64,000 nt of DNA. Source: Cycas panzhihuaensis (Eukaryota; Cycadophyta). Each line of letters begins with the position of its first letter. Position 1 is the first letter of the stretch. Made by a program: the position numbers and the translations under genes. A model generated the notes under the pieces. It was given only the letters and a program-made list of their open reading frames with translations, did not search any database and was not told where the DNA came from. The DNA lies in the NCBI GenBank assembly GCA_023213395.1, contig CM041465.1:94867741-94931740 (forward strand), written 5' to 3'. Below, one piece after another: positions 13,533-24,639 of this stretch.

Positions 13533-14260
13533 GAAGGAATTTTGTTGGTCATTAATCACTTCTTGCATAACTTAATTAATGAAGAGAAACATGATATAGT
13601 CTGGAAGGTTCTTGAAGTTCTGAAGAAGAACTTTGATAACAAATCAGATTTAGAATTTGTTCATCTTATTCTGAAAATGAATAAATAAAAAATACAGAAA
13701 GGGTAAGCTCATGAGACAATAAATCTCCTTAAACCAATCAAATAAGCAATTGATAAAGGTTGTAAGACCCAATGCATCACTTGGGCATTCTTGATCTAAT
13801 CATGTCTACATGTTCCTAATTATAAAAACTTGCTTGGAAGTCTTCAATCTAGTGGAACATTGAAGATACTCAACATTCAAGCACTTACTGATAAGTTCAT
13901 AGAATTTGACAAGACCTTTGATATGAACTTTGTAGCCTCTGACTCTCTTCTAGATGCAGCCTTTAAGGTAGAAGAAGAAGTTTGCTACATAAGAAATCAA
14001 GGTCCCTCTCGTAGTAGAGGAAATAACCAAGCAAGAGGAAGAGGAAGAAACATGGGAAATCATCCACAAGGTCAATCAAACCCTTAATTATAGCCTCGAC
14101 AGACTCAAGGCCAAAGGCCACCTTAATAAAGAGTAAGATAGTTAGGCTAAACCAGTACCTCTTAAGGGATTAGTAATCAAACTATTATGTGTGATCGGTG
14201 TAACTGTAAAGGACACTTAGCAAAAGATTGCAAAACTGCCACTTATAAGTTGGCCAAGTT
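13533..14260 (+). pseudogene. gag: Copia gag (A), N-terminally deleted
   Basis: Capsid/nucleocapsid protein remnant. 13500-13688 is an open stretch that begins in the LTR and continues into gag (LINEEKHDIVWKVLEVLKK). 13830-14087 carries the LQSSGTLKILNIQALTDKF block and the RGRGRN tail. 14187-14254 encodes a zinc knuckle CDRCNCKGHLAKDC with all four ligands. Compared with A2, everything between the LTR end and mid-gag is absent. Stops separate the three blocks. Confidence 0.85.
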
Positions 14261-14439
14261 CGAACCAAAACATAGAGCTCATAATGTTAAAGGAACTTGT
14301 GAAGAATCCTTTAATGGTGCAGGTTTTGTACAAGTACATATTCAAAGAATTAAGGGATTTTTAGCATCAAATGCCATTGACCAACCAAAGAGATACTTTG
14401 AAGCTCGATGTGGATATATCATTTGTGAATTCGCTTCAC

Positions 14440-14760
14440 CAATTCCAATCCCTATTGGAATTACAAATAGTGTGGCTTCAATTGAAGGACAATGGATCAT
14501 GGATACAGGAGAAACTCAACATATGGTATGCAATCACAGTCTATATCAAACATTTGACTCAAATATTTAAGGAGTTATTCACATGGTTGATAAATCACAA
14601 TAACCTATTGAAGGAATTAGTAACATTCTCCTGAAACTCCCAGGCTTAGAAGATTTTATATTACTTGATGTGTTATACATACCCAATCTCAAATAAAACA
14701 TATTCTTCTCATCCACACTTGTCTCTCTTGGATTTGATCTAAGTGTAACTACAAATGACT
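14440..14760 (+). pseudogene. pol: Copia protease (A)
   Basis: The aspartic protease core reads QWIMDTGETQHMVCNHSLY. The Asp-Thr-Gly catalytic triad is kept, with an unusual Glu after it. The frame is lost after about 14570. Confidence 0.75.
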
Positions 14761-14929
14761 AGAATCTCCAAGTCATTCTCCCTCTAACTAATCAGGTGGT
14801 TTTGACTGGACATCTCTCTGGTAAACTCTTTCAACTAAATAACTCTCTATCTTCTGAAGTCCATTGTGCCCAAAACCCTTATGTCGATCAAGAATTTTTA
14901 TTTAATTCCATTTTGACCCATCCAACATT

Positions 14930-15880
14930 GTCACTAGAAGCTCTTTAGCATGCTTTCATGGGCCATGTTTACATTGATAGATTTAGAGATCTTTCTAACA
15001 CTCTTCCAAATGTTCCAAAGTTCTCCTCTAAGCCCTTTAAATGTGAAGCTTGTATCATTACTAAATCTCATCGATAACCCTTTCCCAAAAGTCAGTGGAA
15101 ATTGATCCATCCTTTACAATTGGTACACTCTAATTCATGCGGGCCAATGGCCATTCCTTCACTGAAGGGCAAGTTATATTACATCTCTTTCATTGATGAT
15201 TTCACTATAAAAGTATGGGTAGATTTTCTACATAAAAAAGATGAAGCCTTTCATGTATTCAAAGAATTCAAAGCCCTCACTAAAAAAGAGTCAGGTTATC
15301 AACTCAAATGTCTTCGAATTGATAATGGTGGCAAATATACCTCACATAAGTTTGAAAGCTACCTTCAAGACAATGGCATCAAGCATCAAACAACGATAGC
15401 AGGTACCCCATAGTAAAATGGAGTTGCCAAGCACTTGAACAGGACAATCATGAACATGGTTCGAGCTATGTTGATATACAAAAATGTACCTACCTACCTA
15501 TGAGTCGAAGCTATCTAGACAGTTGTTTATTGTATCAATGTTGTTATCCCATCAAAGGAAGCCTAAGGACCTAATGAAAAGTGGTCAATACAAGCCCCCA
15601 TTATTCACTACTTCAAAATTTTTGGCTCTACATGCTATGCCCACATTCTGGGTATAGATCGAAATAAACTCCAGCCAAGGGAACTTAAAGGTATCTTTAT
15701 TGAATACCCTATAGATAAGAAAGGGTATAAGTTCTTCATACCTTCACAACGAAAAATCATCATTACCAGAGATGTCATTTTTATGAAGACAGAGGATCAG
15801 TTACTTAAACTAGACTCCAAAGTACCCTCACACTACTATAATCATGTTATTAAGTATGATGTTTAGATTCCAAAATTTTT
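14930..15880 (+). pseudogene. pol: Copia integrase (A)
   Basis: The pre-integrase zinc motif (HAFMGH, then CEACIITKS) is followed by the DDE core. The longest open part is 15102-15413. The first Asp region reads LVHSNSCGP (Asp replaced), the second reads LRIDNGGKY (Asp kept), and the Glu region reads AKHLNRT (Glu replaced by Lys). The stop pair TAG TAA at about 15412-15417 falls exactly where Copia integrases have two glutamines before NG. Inactive. Confidence 0.88.
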
Positions 15881-16229
15881 GGGGGGAGAGGGGGATAGAC
15901 ATAAATTACTCTAAATATTAGAAGCTGATAATAGAGCCTTGGAGGATACAAGTTATGACTCTGAACCAATGAGTACACATCCAGCACCATCCTTTAAAGA
16001 GAGCAGAGTTAACAAAGGCAAAGCTATTATAAAAGAACCATCCTCTCCACCTTCAGTTGATAAAGGCAAAACAGTAGTAGAAGGACCATCTTCCTTAGGC
16101 GCATCAACATCCTCCTCATAAAATAATCATTTTAATAAACAAGATGAGAACCAAGAATTTAAAGAAATGAACTCGAGAAGCTCGCCAACTCAATAAGGAC
16201 ACATGACCAGATGAGGTGGGCAAAACTAG

Positions 16230-17120
16230 CACTTAAAGTGCCCATAGAGCAAGGATGCAGGAATCATTATATATTGAGCTTGAACTGGCAGAACTGCACC
16301 TTACTCTTAATGAAGAGCCCTTAACGTACCAAGAAGCTATAAAGCATGCAGCTTGCAGAAATACCATGAACGAAGAGTACCAATCTCTTATCAAGAACGG
16401 TACATGGGAGCTTGTTGATTTACCACTTGGCAAAAAGGTACTTCAAAATAAATGGGTGTTCAAAAATAAATATAAATAAGATGGCACCCTTGAAAAACAC
16501 AAAGCAAGGTTGGTAGCAAAAGGATTTACATAAAGGAAAGGCATCAACAACACTGAAGTCTTTTCACCTACAACCAAGTGGCCTACAATTAGAACTCTTA
16601 TGGCCTTGGCTACTCAACAGGGTTAGCAAATCCACCAACTCGATATTAAGACTGTATTTTTTAATGGATATCTTGAAGAAGAAATTTACATAGCTCATCC
16701 GAAAGGATGTGAGATCAAAGGTTAAGAGCATAAGGTTTATAGGCTTAAAAAGTCCTTGTAAGGCCTTAAACAAGCCCCTTATGCTTGGTTTGCCAAGTTG
16801 TCTGAAAGAATGAGGTAACTTGGATATGAAGTTTGTGACTACCAAGATACTGATACAAGATTATTCATTAAGCACCATAAGGATAAAGTCACTTATCTCA
16901 TAATCTTTATGGATGACATGCTAGTAATGGGTAATAGTGAACAGGCAATAAGCCAGCTAAAAAAGACCTTGGCAAAACATTCAAATTGTCTCACCTCGAT
17001 TTAATGAAATATTACTTGGGAATTAAAGTAACATAAAATAATGAAAATTTTTTCCTCTCCTAAGAGAAATACATCAATGATCTTCTAACCAAGTTTCAGT
17101 TAGAAGATACTTGACCAGTG
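16230..17120 (+). pseudogene. pol: Copia reverse transcriptase (A)
   Basis: The open stretch 16255-16479 carries EEYQSLIKNGTWELVDLP and NKWVFKNKY, the usual start of Copia RT. It continues through stops with KARLVAKGFT, QIHQLDIKTVFFNGYLEEE and GLKQAPYAWF. The catalytic box reads FMDDM (YVDD-type). At least eight stops or frame changes. Confidence 0.88.
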
Positions 17121-17870
17121 ATGTTACCTACAGACCTTAATACCAAACTCTCAGTTGAAGGTGATACTAGGGAGGCAGATGCAACACTCTACAGGAAACT
17201 TGTAGGTAGTCTCATCTACACTACTAATACAAAGCCAGATATTACACACTCTCTTAATATTCTTGCTCGTTACATGACAAATCCTAAGAAGAATCATTGG
17301 CAAGCAATAGTGCGAGTGTTGAGATACCTTAAGACGATCAACAAATATGGTTTATTATATGAACCTAATTTAGACTTTAAGCTTTCTGCATATATAGACT
17401 CAGACTTTGTAGGAGATAAAGATACAGGAATATCTACATCTAGGTATGTAACGTTTCTTGGAACATCACCAATATCATGGAGATCCAGATAGTAGAAGAT
17501 AGTTGCAGATTCAATTACCGAAACTAAATACATTACTGCTTCTAAGACTAGCAAGGAGGTGATATGGCTTAGAAAATTATTGGAAACATTGAATATCACC
17601 CAAACAAGTTCTACCGGTCTTCATATGGATAACTAATTAGAAATCTACATGGCAAAAAATCCTATATTTCATGATCGTACCAAACACATAAGTACAAAAG
17701 TCCATAGGATTAGAGAACTTATTCATGATGGCATAATTCAACTAGAATACTATCCCACAGTAGATAAAGTGGTCGATATCTTTACCAAACCACTATAAAA
17801 GGTGAAGTTTAAACAATTCTAAAGGTAACTCGACCTTAGGGCCTCCATCTTTGATTGATCAATGAAGATG
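17118..17870 (+). pseudogene. pol: Copia RNase H (A)
   Basis: 17118-17492 is open: LYRKLVGSLIYTTNTKPDI, HWQAIVRVLRYLK, AYIDSDFVGDKDTGIST. After two stops it continues with VADSITETKYI, KHISTKVHRIRELI and VVDIFTKPL. All three acidic catalytic positions can be followed. This is the best preserved part of A. Confidence 0.88.
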
Positions 17871-17884
17871 GCAACAAGATCATC

Positions 17885-17990
17885 ATACTCTATTCTCTTC
17901 GTGAAAACCACTTGTAGGCACAGAAAAATAAGAGTAAGTCTCTACTCTATCCTATTTGTGAAAACCCCATGTGGGCACGGAAAAATTAAG
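17885..17990 (+). repeat. Imperfect tandem pair in the 3' untranslated part of A
   Basis: Two units of about 55 bp share CTCTA...TTCGTGAAAACC...GGCACAGAAAAAT. The same pair is present in A3 near 28110-28200 on the other strand, so it predates both insertions. Confidence 0.7.
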
Positions 17991-18295
17991 GTTGTACTAG
18001 TTTTGGAAAATAGAAACCTGTGAAAACCAAAAATGGCATAGGGGATGGCCAAATGCTATATGGAGACTTAGTAGATTAAGCTGCACATTTAAGCTGCTTG
18101 GCTATCAGGCTACATCAAAGAGCCACCTTAGCTATTTTTATTTATAAAAGGGGTTATAGATCTTATAAAGTCTGTGGGTTTTTATTCCCCGTGAGGGTTT
18201 TCCCACAAAAGTGTCATTTAGAATTTCAATGTAATAATGAGGCTCAAATGAAGACCTCATAGAATAGATTTTCTCAAAAATGGCCTTCCACCATT

Positions 18296-18306
18296 AAGGG
18301 GGGGAT
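18296..18306 (+). promoter_or_regulatory. Polypurine tract of Copia A
   Basis: AAGGGGGGGATT lies directly before the 3' LTR. The same tract precedes the LTR in A3 (27797-27807, minus). Confidence 0.88.
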
Positions 18307-18618
18307 TGAAAGAGGTTAATATATCAAGGTCATTTATGTAGATTAATTATATGACCTTAGGATATATTGATTAGCATTAGTCTCTTAATGAAATGTACTT
18401 TATGTGCATTTTGATGCAATTTTAGGTTCATGTCAATAGGCAAAAAAATCCTAACCCTAATGCCCACCCTCAATAATAAAAGGCAAAATCTCAAGGAGGG
18501 AGTCATTATTCATTCTCACCTCCAAGCTTGCTCTCATATCCTATTTCATCTCTTTTCTATTCTCCATTTCCATTGTGTGCATGTGAGTGATTTATTCCCT
18601 AAATCTATCCTTCCTTCA
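18307..18618 (+). repeat. 3' LTR of Copia A
   Basis: 312 bp, the same length as the 5' LTR. It starts TGAAAGAGGTTAATATATCA and is followed by the CTTTA duplication. Confidence 0.95.
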
Positions 18619-19312
18619 CTTTAGCATAACAAGGGGCCTCTACCTAAAGATTTAGATTTCCCTCTAGATTTTGGTTATCTATTCCTAGGCCTTTATTGGG
18701 TGCGATCTAATGTTTGACCTCTTACTACTAATGCTTTTTTTAAATGACCCTAAAATTTTTTTTACCTTATCTCTTCTAATAGTAGGGCAATAATAACATT
18801 GTCAAATTTAAGGGAGATAGTAATTATATAATCATCATCATAAGATTATCCTAGGAATTAATAAGTAAATACAATAGGGAAATATAATTATCTTTTTTAG
18901 ACATTATTATTCTAACTAAAATAAGATAGCTTACCACAATGTAAAATGTCGTGAGATGACTTATAATTATATCTCTATTATTCATCTTGAGTGAATATAA
19001 CTTTTTTCAAAGAAATAACTTATTAACTAGGGACTTAGTGTGATACAGATCCCCTATCTTTTTCCATAGATCTTTGGTCATAGACTTTGTGGTAATATTT
19101 AATAATACAATATGTAAAAGGTATAACCTTATTTAACTAATTACTTTTTAGTTAAGCTTCTTCTAGTATTTATCAACCATATTTGTAGGTTTTATTTTTA
19201 CTATAACTATCTACTGATCCTTTTCAACAGTGATATCTTCCATCTTTATCTCCCACAACTTAAAGTTTTAGCCATTGAACTTTTTAATCTCTATATGCGT
19301 AGTGATTACCAT
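18619..19312 (-). pseudogene. gag: Copia B gag
   Basis: An ATG at 19312 (minus) opens a Tork-type Copia gag: IEIKKFNG, FKLWEIKMEDI, then LWKKIGDLYHTKSLVNKLF, then a basic SRGKSKSLGRG tail. Reading across the insertion site, codons for the first zinc-knuckle Cys end at 18624 and the rest (RCGKS) resume at 13216, so element A landed inside the zinc-knuckle codons. Many stops, mainly TAG/TAA. Confidence 0.85.
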
Positions 19313-19384
19313 GATCTTTGCACTTAAGTTCACCAAATAAGGCTCGCACTCACCAAATGACTTCCTTTAGAACTAAAACCCTTA

Positions 19385-19396
19385 GTTTTGATACCA
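19385..19396 (-). promoter_or_regulatory. Primer binding site of Copia B
   Basis: The minus strand reads TGGTATCAAAAC, a diverged Met-tRNA-type primer site about 70 bp before the gag ATG. Confidence 0.75.
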
Positions 19397-19884
19397 AAGA
19401 GAGAGAAATATAACTACAAATTCAATGTATTAATAGAATTCTAAATCATACAAAGAATAAATAAAACAAATAAACTAAGTACATAATAAAAAATAATAAG
19501 AGATTTTAGTCCAAGCATAGACCTTTTATTAATTTGAGTAATAACTAAAGAATCATAGAAGAAAAAACCCCAATTCTTCTCATTGACTTATTAAAGATTC
19601 ATCCAACCTTTTTACATGTGACATTATAAAGAAATATATAGATATAACTTTATAGGATACCACCTTATAGCTTTACAATATAATGGGTATAAACCATTGG
19701 TTGAAAAATATCCCTCTAAGATGCCTAAAAAGTTTTTTCGGGGTCTCCTACACCTAAACCCCTGCCTAAGGGGTTGTTATTCTTGTAGACCCCCCAATTG
19801 GGAGCCCTATAATAGGACCCTAGATCCCACAAAGGGGCTCGGGTATAATACCTATATCCAAATAACACTTACAAAGTGTTTAAC
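19397..19884 (-). repeat. Probable 5' LTR of Copia B
   Basis: The minus strand starts TGTTAAACACTTTG at 19884 and runs to the primer site. Copia J coding sequence begins immediately outside, at 19885, so the outer edge is well supported. The inner end lacks a clear CA. No second copy was found, so the LTR status rests on position. It holds G- and C-runs near 19760-19800 like those in the C LTR. Confidence 0.6.
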
Positions 19885-21190
19885 ATATCTAATAATTATA
19901 AGGAAACCTTTGCTCTAGTCTCTAAAATAAATACAATCAGAAGTATCCTATCCTTAGTTTCATATCAAAGATGGATTATATATCAAATAGATGTCAAGTC
20001 ATTATTTCTCAATGGATACATTGATAAAGAAATTTATGTTACATAACCTCAAGGATTTAAAAAACAAAGAGAAGAACACTTAGTATATAAGTTGAAGAAA
20101 GCCTTATATGGACAAAAAGAAGCTCTAAGAGCTTGGTATTCTAGAATTGATAAGTACTTTCAGGATAAAGGATTTCTAAAATTCCCATCATATTTAGATT
20201 TGTATGTCAAAGTGATGGATACTTCAATACTTATAATTACTCTGTATGTTGATGATCTTATTTATATGGACAACAATGATAAAATATTCTAGGAATTTAA
20301 GGATGTCATGAATTCAAAATTTAAAATGATAAATCTAGGGTAATTATATTACTTCTTTGGTATAGAAATTTAGTAAGGTGAAGAAGGCACTTACATGTCA
20401 CAAAGTAAATATGCTATGGATATATTTAAAAAATTCAACATAAGTGAATGCAAGTTAAGTTCTATTATTATTGAACCCATGTTAAAATTAAGTAAAATTG
20501 AAGATTCCATTTTAGTTGATTCTACTCTATATTATCAATTGATAGGAAACCTAATTCACTTAATAAATACTTAACCAAACATAGAATATATAGTAAACTT
20601 AACTTTAAGATATATGCCATAACCAAATAAAGGACACTAGGAAGTAATAAAAGGGATTCTTAGATATATCAAAGAAATATTGAACTATAGAATTTGGTAC
20701 ACTTCATTAGAAGAATTCAAGTTAATTAAATATTTAAATACAGATTTGGTAGGTGATATTGAAGATAGAAAATTAATTTTAGGATGTGTATTTAATGTTG
20801 CCTTAGCATCAATATCATGAAATTCAAAGAAATAACCATTAGTTTCTTTATCTATAAGAAAAGCATAATATAAAGTAATTGAGTTAATAGGAAGATAAGT
20901 AATTTGGCTTAAAAGAATTCTTAAATACCTTCATCAACCTCAATAAGACCCAACAATGATATTTTATGACAACAAAAGTACTTGATTAAGAATCCATTTA
21001 TATATAATAAACAAAGCATATACACATCAAACATCACTATATCAGAGAACTCATTCGAAATTAACAAGTTCAAGCTCAACATTATAAAATAAAAGACCAA
21101 GTCATAGACATCCTAACTAAAGTATTATTAAATAACAAGTATCTATAGGTCAAATAAAATTTAAGTATCATCTGAATATGTATTATGAGG
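19885..21190 (+). pseudogene. pol: Copia J reverse transcriptase and RNase H
   Basis: The plus strand reads IIYQIDVKSLFLNGYIDKEIYV, then LKKALYGQKEALRAWYSRI, then the intact catalytic box YVDDLIY (about 20250). It goes on to the Copia RNase H region with YQLIGNLIHLI, GILRYIK and a TDLVGD block, and ends near 21150. RT starts abruptly at the Copia B boundary; its upstream part is not in the window. Stops are frequent and the DNA is very AT-rich, suggesting an old copy. Confidence 0.85.
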
Positions 21191-21690
21191 GAGTATTAGA
21201 AGATAATACATATTTAATGTAATTGGTTGAGTAAAAGATCATATATGATTGGTCAATATAAGGGTCAAATATGATTGGTTGTAAGTAAGACATATATACA
21301 CATAACATGATTATAAGTATACTTATAAGATAAGATATATATCTTTAATTGAAGATTTAGACTATGATTATAATTTTAATTATGGTTGAACTCTATTATA
21401 ACATTATTCTAATGATATTTTGTTGATCGTGGTTATGATATCCTATGTGGTTATATTTCTAATATTATGCACTTAATTTGTATAGGTATGTTGCTCTTAT
21501 AATTATATAACAGATATATTTATCTAAATCTATTAAGAAAGCATGTATTAATCATGAGTTATATAAATAATATAAAGACACCATGAAAAATAGGCATACA
21601 TAAAATAATATAGATGCCAAATTATTGAGAAGGTATACAAATTTTCAAATGAGAAAAATAGCCTACTAATATTCTAATAATAGATTTATA
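21191..21690. other. Possible LTR remnant of Copia J and unassigned DNA
   Basis: A purine stretch GAGGGAGTATTAGAAG at 21186-21201 could be the PPT/LTR junction of J. No partner LTR is present, so this stays unproven. It contains two copies of TATGATTGGT near 21246 and 21270. Confidence 0.35.
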
Positions 21691-21699
21691 TAGAAATCA

Positions 21700-22680
21700 A
21701 AATATTAATCATCAACAAAGCCCATTATATACCATATAAAGGTCATCCCAAATGTCAAAAGACTTATACTGGTATAAAAAAGTATTTTTTTATTAGTTAT
21801 AAAGAAAGATATGGTAGATTATGTGGAAAAATATCTATAGTATCAAAAGGAAAAAGTAGAACACCAACACCTAGTAAGTTTGTTCTAGCCATTATAGATT
21901 CTAGAATAGAAGTAGGAGACCATTTCAATGGACTTCATCATGAGTTTACTAAGGAGTTTTAGACAACATAATACCATTATAGTGGTGATGGATAAATCAG
22001 CTAAATTAAAATACTTTATTCTAGTTCACATTATCCACATATCTTTTAACATAGCTTCTATTTTTATGAAGGAGATTATGAGGTTATATGGCATTCCCTC
22101 CATTATATTTGATAAAGATGTCAAATTTACTTCTAAGTTTTGGTATATATTATTTCAAGAATTAGGTTCTAAATTAATATTCAATATAGCATATCATCAT
22201 AAAATCAATGGTTAAATGGAAAGATTAAATTAGGTAGTCAAAGATCTACTTCACATATATAAAATAGAGTATCCATCTAAGTGGAAGAAGCATTTATACT
22301 TATATAAGTTTACCTAAAATAATATAATACATTCACCATTGGGTATAAGTCCTTTTAAAACATTATATAAGAGGAAATATGATATACCTCTTAGTTGGAA
22401 AAACTTAGAGGATTAACTTGTGATTGGTCCAAACTTGTGATTGGTCCAAAAAAATTATAAGATATGAAGAAGTAAGTGGTCAACATAAGATAATAGTTAA
22501 AAGATAGCTTAAGATAGGAAAAAGAGCTATATTATCTTAAAGAAAACATTAAAAGGATTTGGTGTTGATGACCTTCTATTCTTATAAGTAAGATTCAAAT
22601 ATAGTTCACTTAATTTGGGAACTTATAAAAAGTTTGTAATGAGATATTATGGTCCATTTATATTATAATTTAGAATTTAA
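21700..22680 (+). pseudogene. pol: Chromovirus-type Gypsy integrase remnant (I)
   Basis: 21928-22215 is open and reads MDFIMSLLRSFRQHNTIIVV (first catalytic Asp), then LYGIPSIIFDKDVKFTSKFW (second Asp region) and a block just before the Glu. Downstream, through stops, GISPFKTLYKRKYDIPLSW and GTYKKFVMRYYGPF match the C-terminal part of chromovirus integrases. A 17-bp tandem duplication (22416-22449) shifts the frame. No LTRs, RT or gag remain. Confidence 0.82.
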
Positions 22681-22691
22681 CTCTGATACCA
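22681..22691 (-). other. Isolated primer-site-like sequence
   Basis: The minus strand reads TGGTATCAGAG. It could be the primer site of a minus-strand element cut away by later events. No LTR partner was found. Confidence 0.35.
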
Positions 22692-22773
22692 TATTTTGAT
22701 ATACTCATTATATGTAGTGGAAGTATATCAAACATGTATAATCAATGAATTATATTATGGGTAATTTACATAA

Positions 22774-23316
22774 TGTTAGATAATGTGACAATAATGTTTT
22801 GGAGGCTAAAATTTTCACAGATTAGTAGCATGGTTTCCCCCCAAACTTCCATGGGATAATCCAAGGGGGGTGGGAGCCCCCCTTAGCCATGGGGTGCAGG
22901 GGGAGTTGGGGTCAAAATACTCGAGATTCTATGGTCAAGATTTACACCTTATATGACTCTCTCATATAGCCTAATTTAGGGAGTTTTTTATTATGTTGAT
23001 AGTATTCAATGTATTAAATATACTGTATTAAGGAGAGGTAGTTGATTATTATTACTATGAGTATTCTACTACAGATTACATACATTTCTCTGTTCTTGGA
23101 TAATAAAAATTGATACCTTTCCTATATGGACGTTTCCCTAGTGTTTTACAATGTTATATATGGTGCATATATGATACTTTAACTTTCAGATTTATTTATT
23201 ATATTATCTCTAGTTCAAGAACTTGCATGTTAAATTCTAGTTTTAATTCCTATAACTAATAGCAAAATAGTTTAGATCTTGGTTGTAATTTCTAGTTATT
23301 AGGACCTAATTTTCTC
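22774..23316 (+). repeat. 5' LTR of Copia C
   Basis: Starts TGTTAGATAATGTGACAATA and ends near TTTTCTCA. Its first 125 bp match 27358-27482. It holds an 8-bp perfect inverted repeat (22863-22870 with 22877-22884). Confidence 0.85.
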
Positions 23317-23322
23317 AATAAG

Positions 23323-23334
23323 TGGCATCAAAGT
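23323..23334 (+). promoter_or_regulatory. Primer binding site of Copia C (diverged)
   Basis: TGGCATCAAAGT, matching the Met-tRNA-type site at nine of twelve positions, seven bases after the LTR. Confidence 0.65.
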
Positions 23335-23393
23335 CACTTTTATTTTTATAAAAAGTTTATAAAGGTTTTGGTGTTAGCTTTTTCTATACCAAA

Positions 23394-24150
23394 TGGTAAA
23401 ATTAGTGAATGCAAAGTTTGAGGTGGAGAAATTTAATAGCAAGAATAACTTTAAGTTATGGAAGCTAAAAATGTATGATGTTTTGGTATAACAAGGATTG
23501 TATAGAGCTCTTACAAGTAAATCAAAGAAACCCATAGGGATGGATGATGACGAATGGGATGGTCTGGATAAAAGAGGTCTTAGCATAATACAATTGTACC
23601 TAACAGACAAAGTTTTATTTAACATCGTAGGGGAGAAGATAACAACAAGATTATGGAACTAGTTAGAAGGCTTATACATGACCAAATTAGTGATGAATCG
23701 AATCTACTTGAAGATGAAACTATACTAATTATAGATGAAGGAAGGTATAAAAATTCTTGATCATTTAAATCTTTTTAATCCTCTTATTTGTTAGTTGGTC
23801 CGTATTGATATCACGATTGAGAATGAGGATAAGGCTATTACCTTGTTATGTTTATTACCAAATTCTTGGGATAATATTGTCACCTCAATTAGTTTTAGCA
23901 CTATAGGTAAATTAGACTATGATTTTTTTATGAGTTCTTTGCTCATAGAAGAGGTAAGAAGGAAGTCCAATCTTGAAACCTCCACACCATAAGCTATGAT
24001 AGTAAGGGATAGAATAATTAAGAGAGGACAAAGCTCTAGGGACACATCAAGGTTAAATTCAAAAGGCAAGAAGAGTAAGCTTAGATATTGGTATTACATT
24101 AAGACATATAAGGATTACTATAAAAGGAAGGAGTTCTAAAAAAAAAGAAA
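23394..24150 (+). pseudogene. gag: Copia C gag
   Basis: ATG at 23394, then VEKFNSKNNFKLWKLKMYD, an IGMDDDEWDGLDKRGLS block, LTDKVLFNIVGEK and LLCLLPNSWDNIVTSISF (open at 23795-23992). This is the Tork-type gag with its UBN2-like core. The zinc knuckle near 24090 is ruined (Cys ligands read Tyr). Stops break the frame at about 23488, 23656 and 23710. Confidence 0.87.
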
Positions 24151-24173
24151 ATCCTACTAAGGAGGCTAATTAG

Positions 24174-24620
24174 GTGGAGTCAAATCAAGGTACAAACGAG
24201 GATGTCTTGGTTACTTGTAATGTTTCCCATTATCATCATGATTGGTTATTGGATTTAGGTACTTCACATTATATGTGCCCACAAAAGAGTTGGTTTCCAT
24301 CATACCAACCTCTTGATAATAGTGATGTGCTTATGGGAAATGAAGTTTCCTATAAAATAGTAGATATTAGTAGTATTAGAATTAAAATATTTGATGGTAT
24401 AATGAGAACATTAACTAAAGTTAGACATGTACCTAATCTAAAAAGGAATCTAATTTCCTTGGGTAAATTAGATTTTAGTGGTTATAAGTAGATAGGTCAT
24501 GAAAGAGTCTTCAAGGTGTCAAAGGGTACCTTGGTTGTTATTAAAGCCTTAAAGAAAGAAAACCTTTATATTTTGGTGGGAAGTATAGATGTTAGCCATG
24601 TACTATAATATCAAAGACTA
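24174..24620 (+). pseudogene. pol: Copia C protease
   Basis: 24174-24491 is open: HHDWLLDLGTSHYMCPQKSW, then VRHVPNLKRNLISLGKLDF. The catalytic triad reads Asp-Leu-Gly instead of Asp-Ser/Thr-Gly. Confidence 0.85.
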
Positions 24621-24639
24621 TAAAATATCCATCTCATTT

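Larger units (their letters stand above)
13220..18618 (+). mobile_element. Complete Copia element A, nested in Copia B
   Basis: Two 312-bp LTRs with TG...CA ends are flanked by a perfect 5-bp duplication CTTTA (13215-13219 and 18619-18623). The internal order is gag, protease, integrase, RT, RNase H, PPT, all on the plus strand and all with stops. The 5' LTR is joined almost directly to the middle of gag: the primer site and gag start present in A2 are absent. It therefore could not have primed itself in this form, unless the deletion followed insertion. The host is minus-strand Copia B. Confidence 0.96.
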
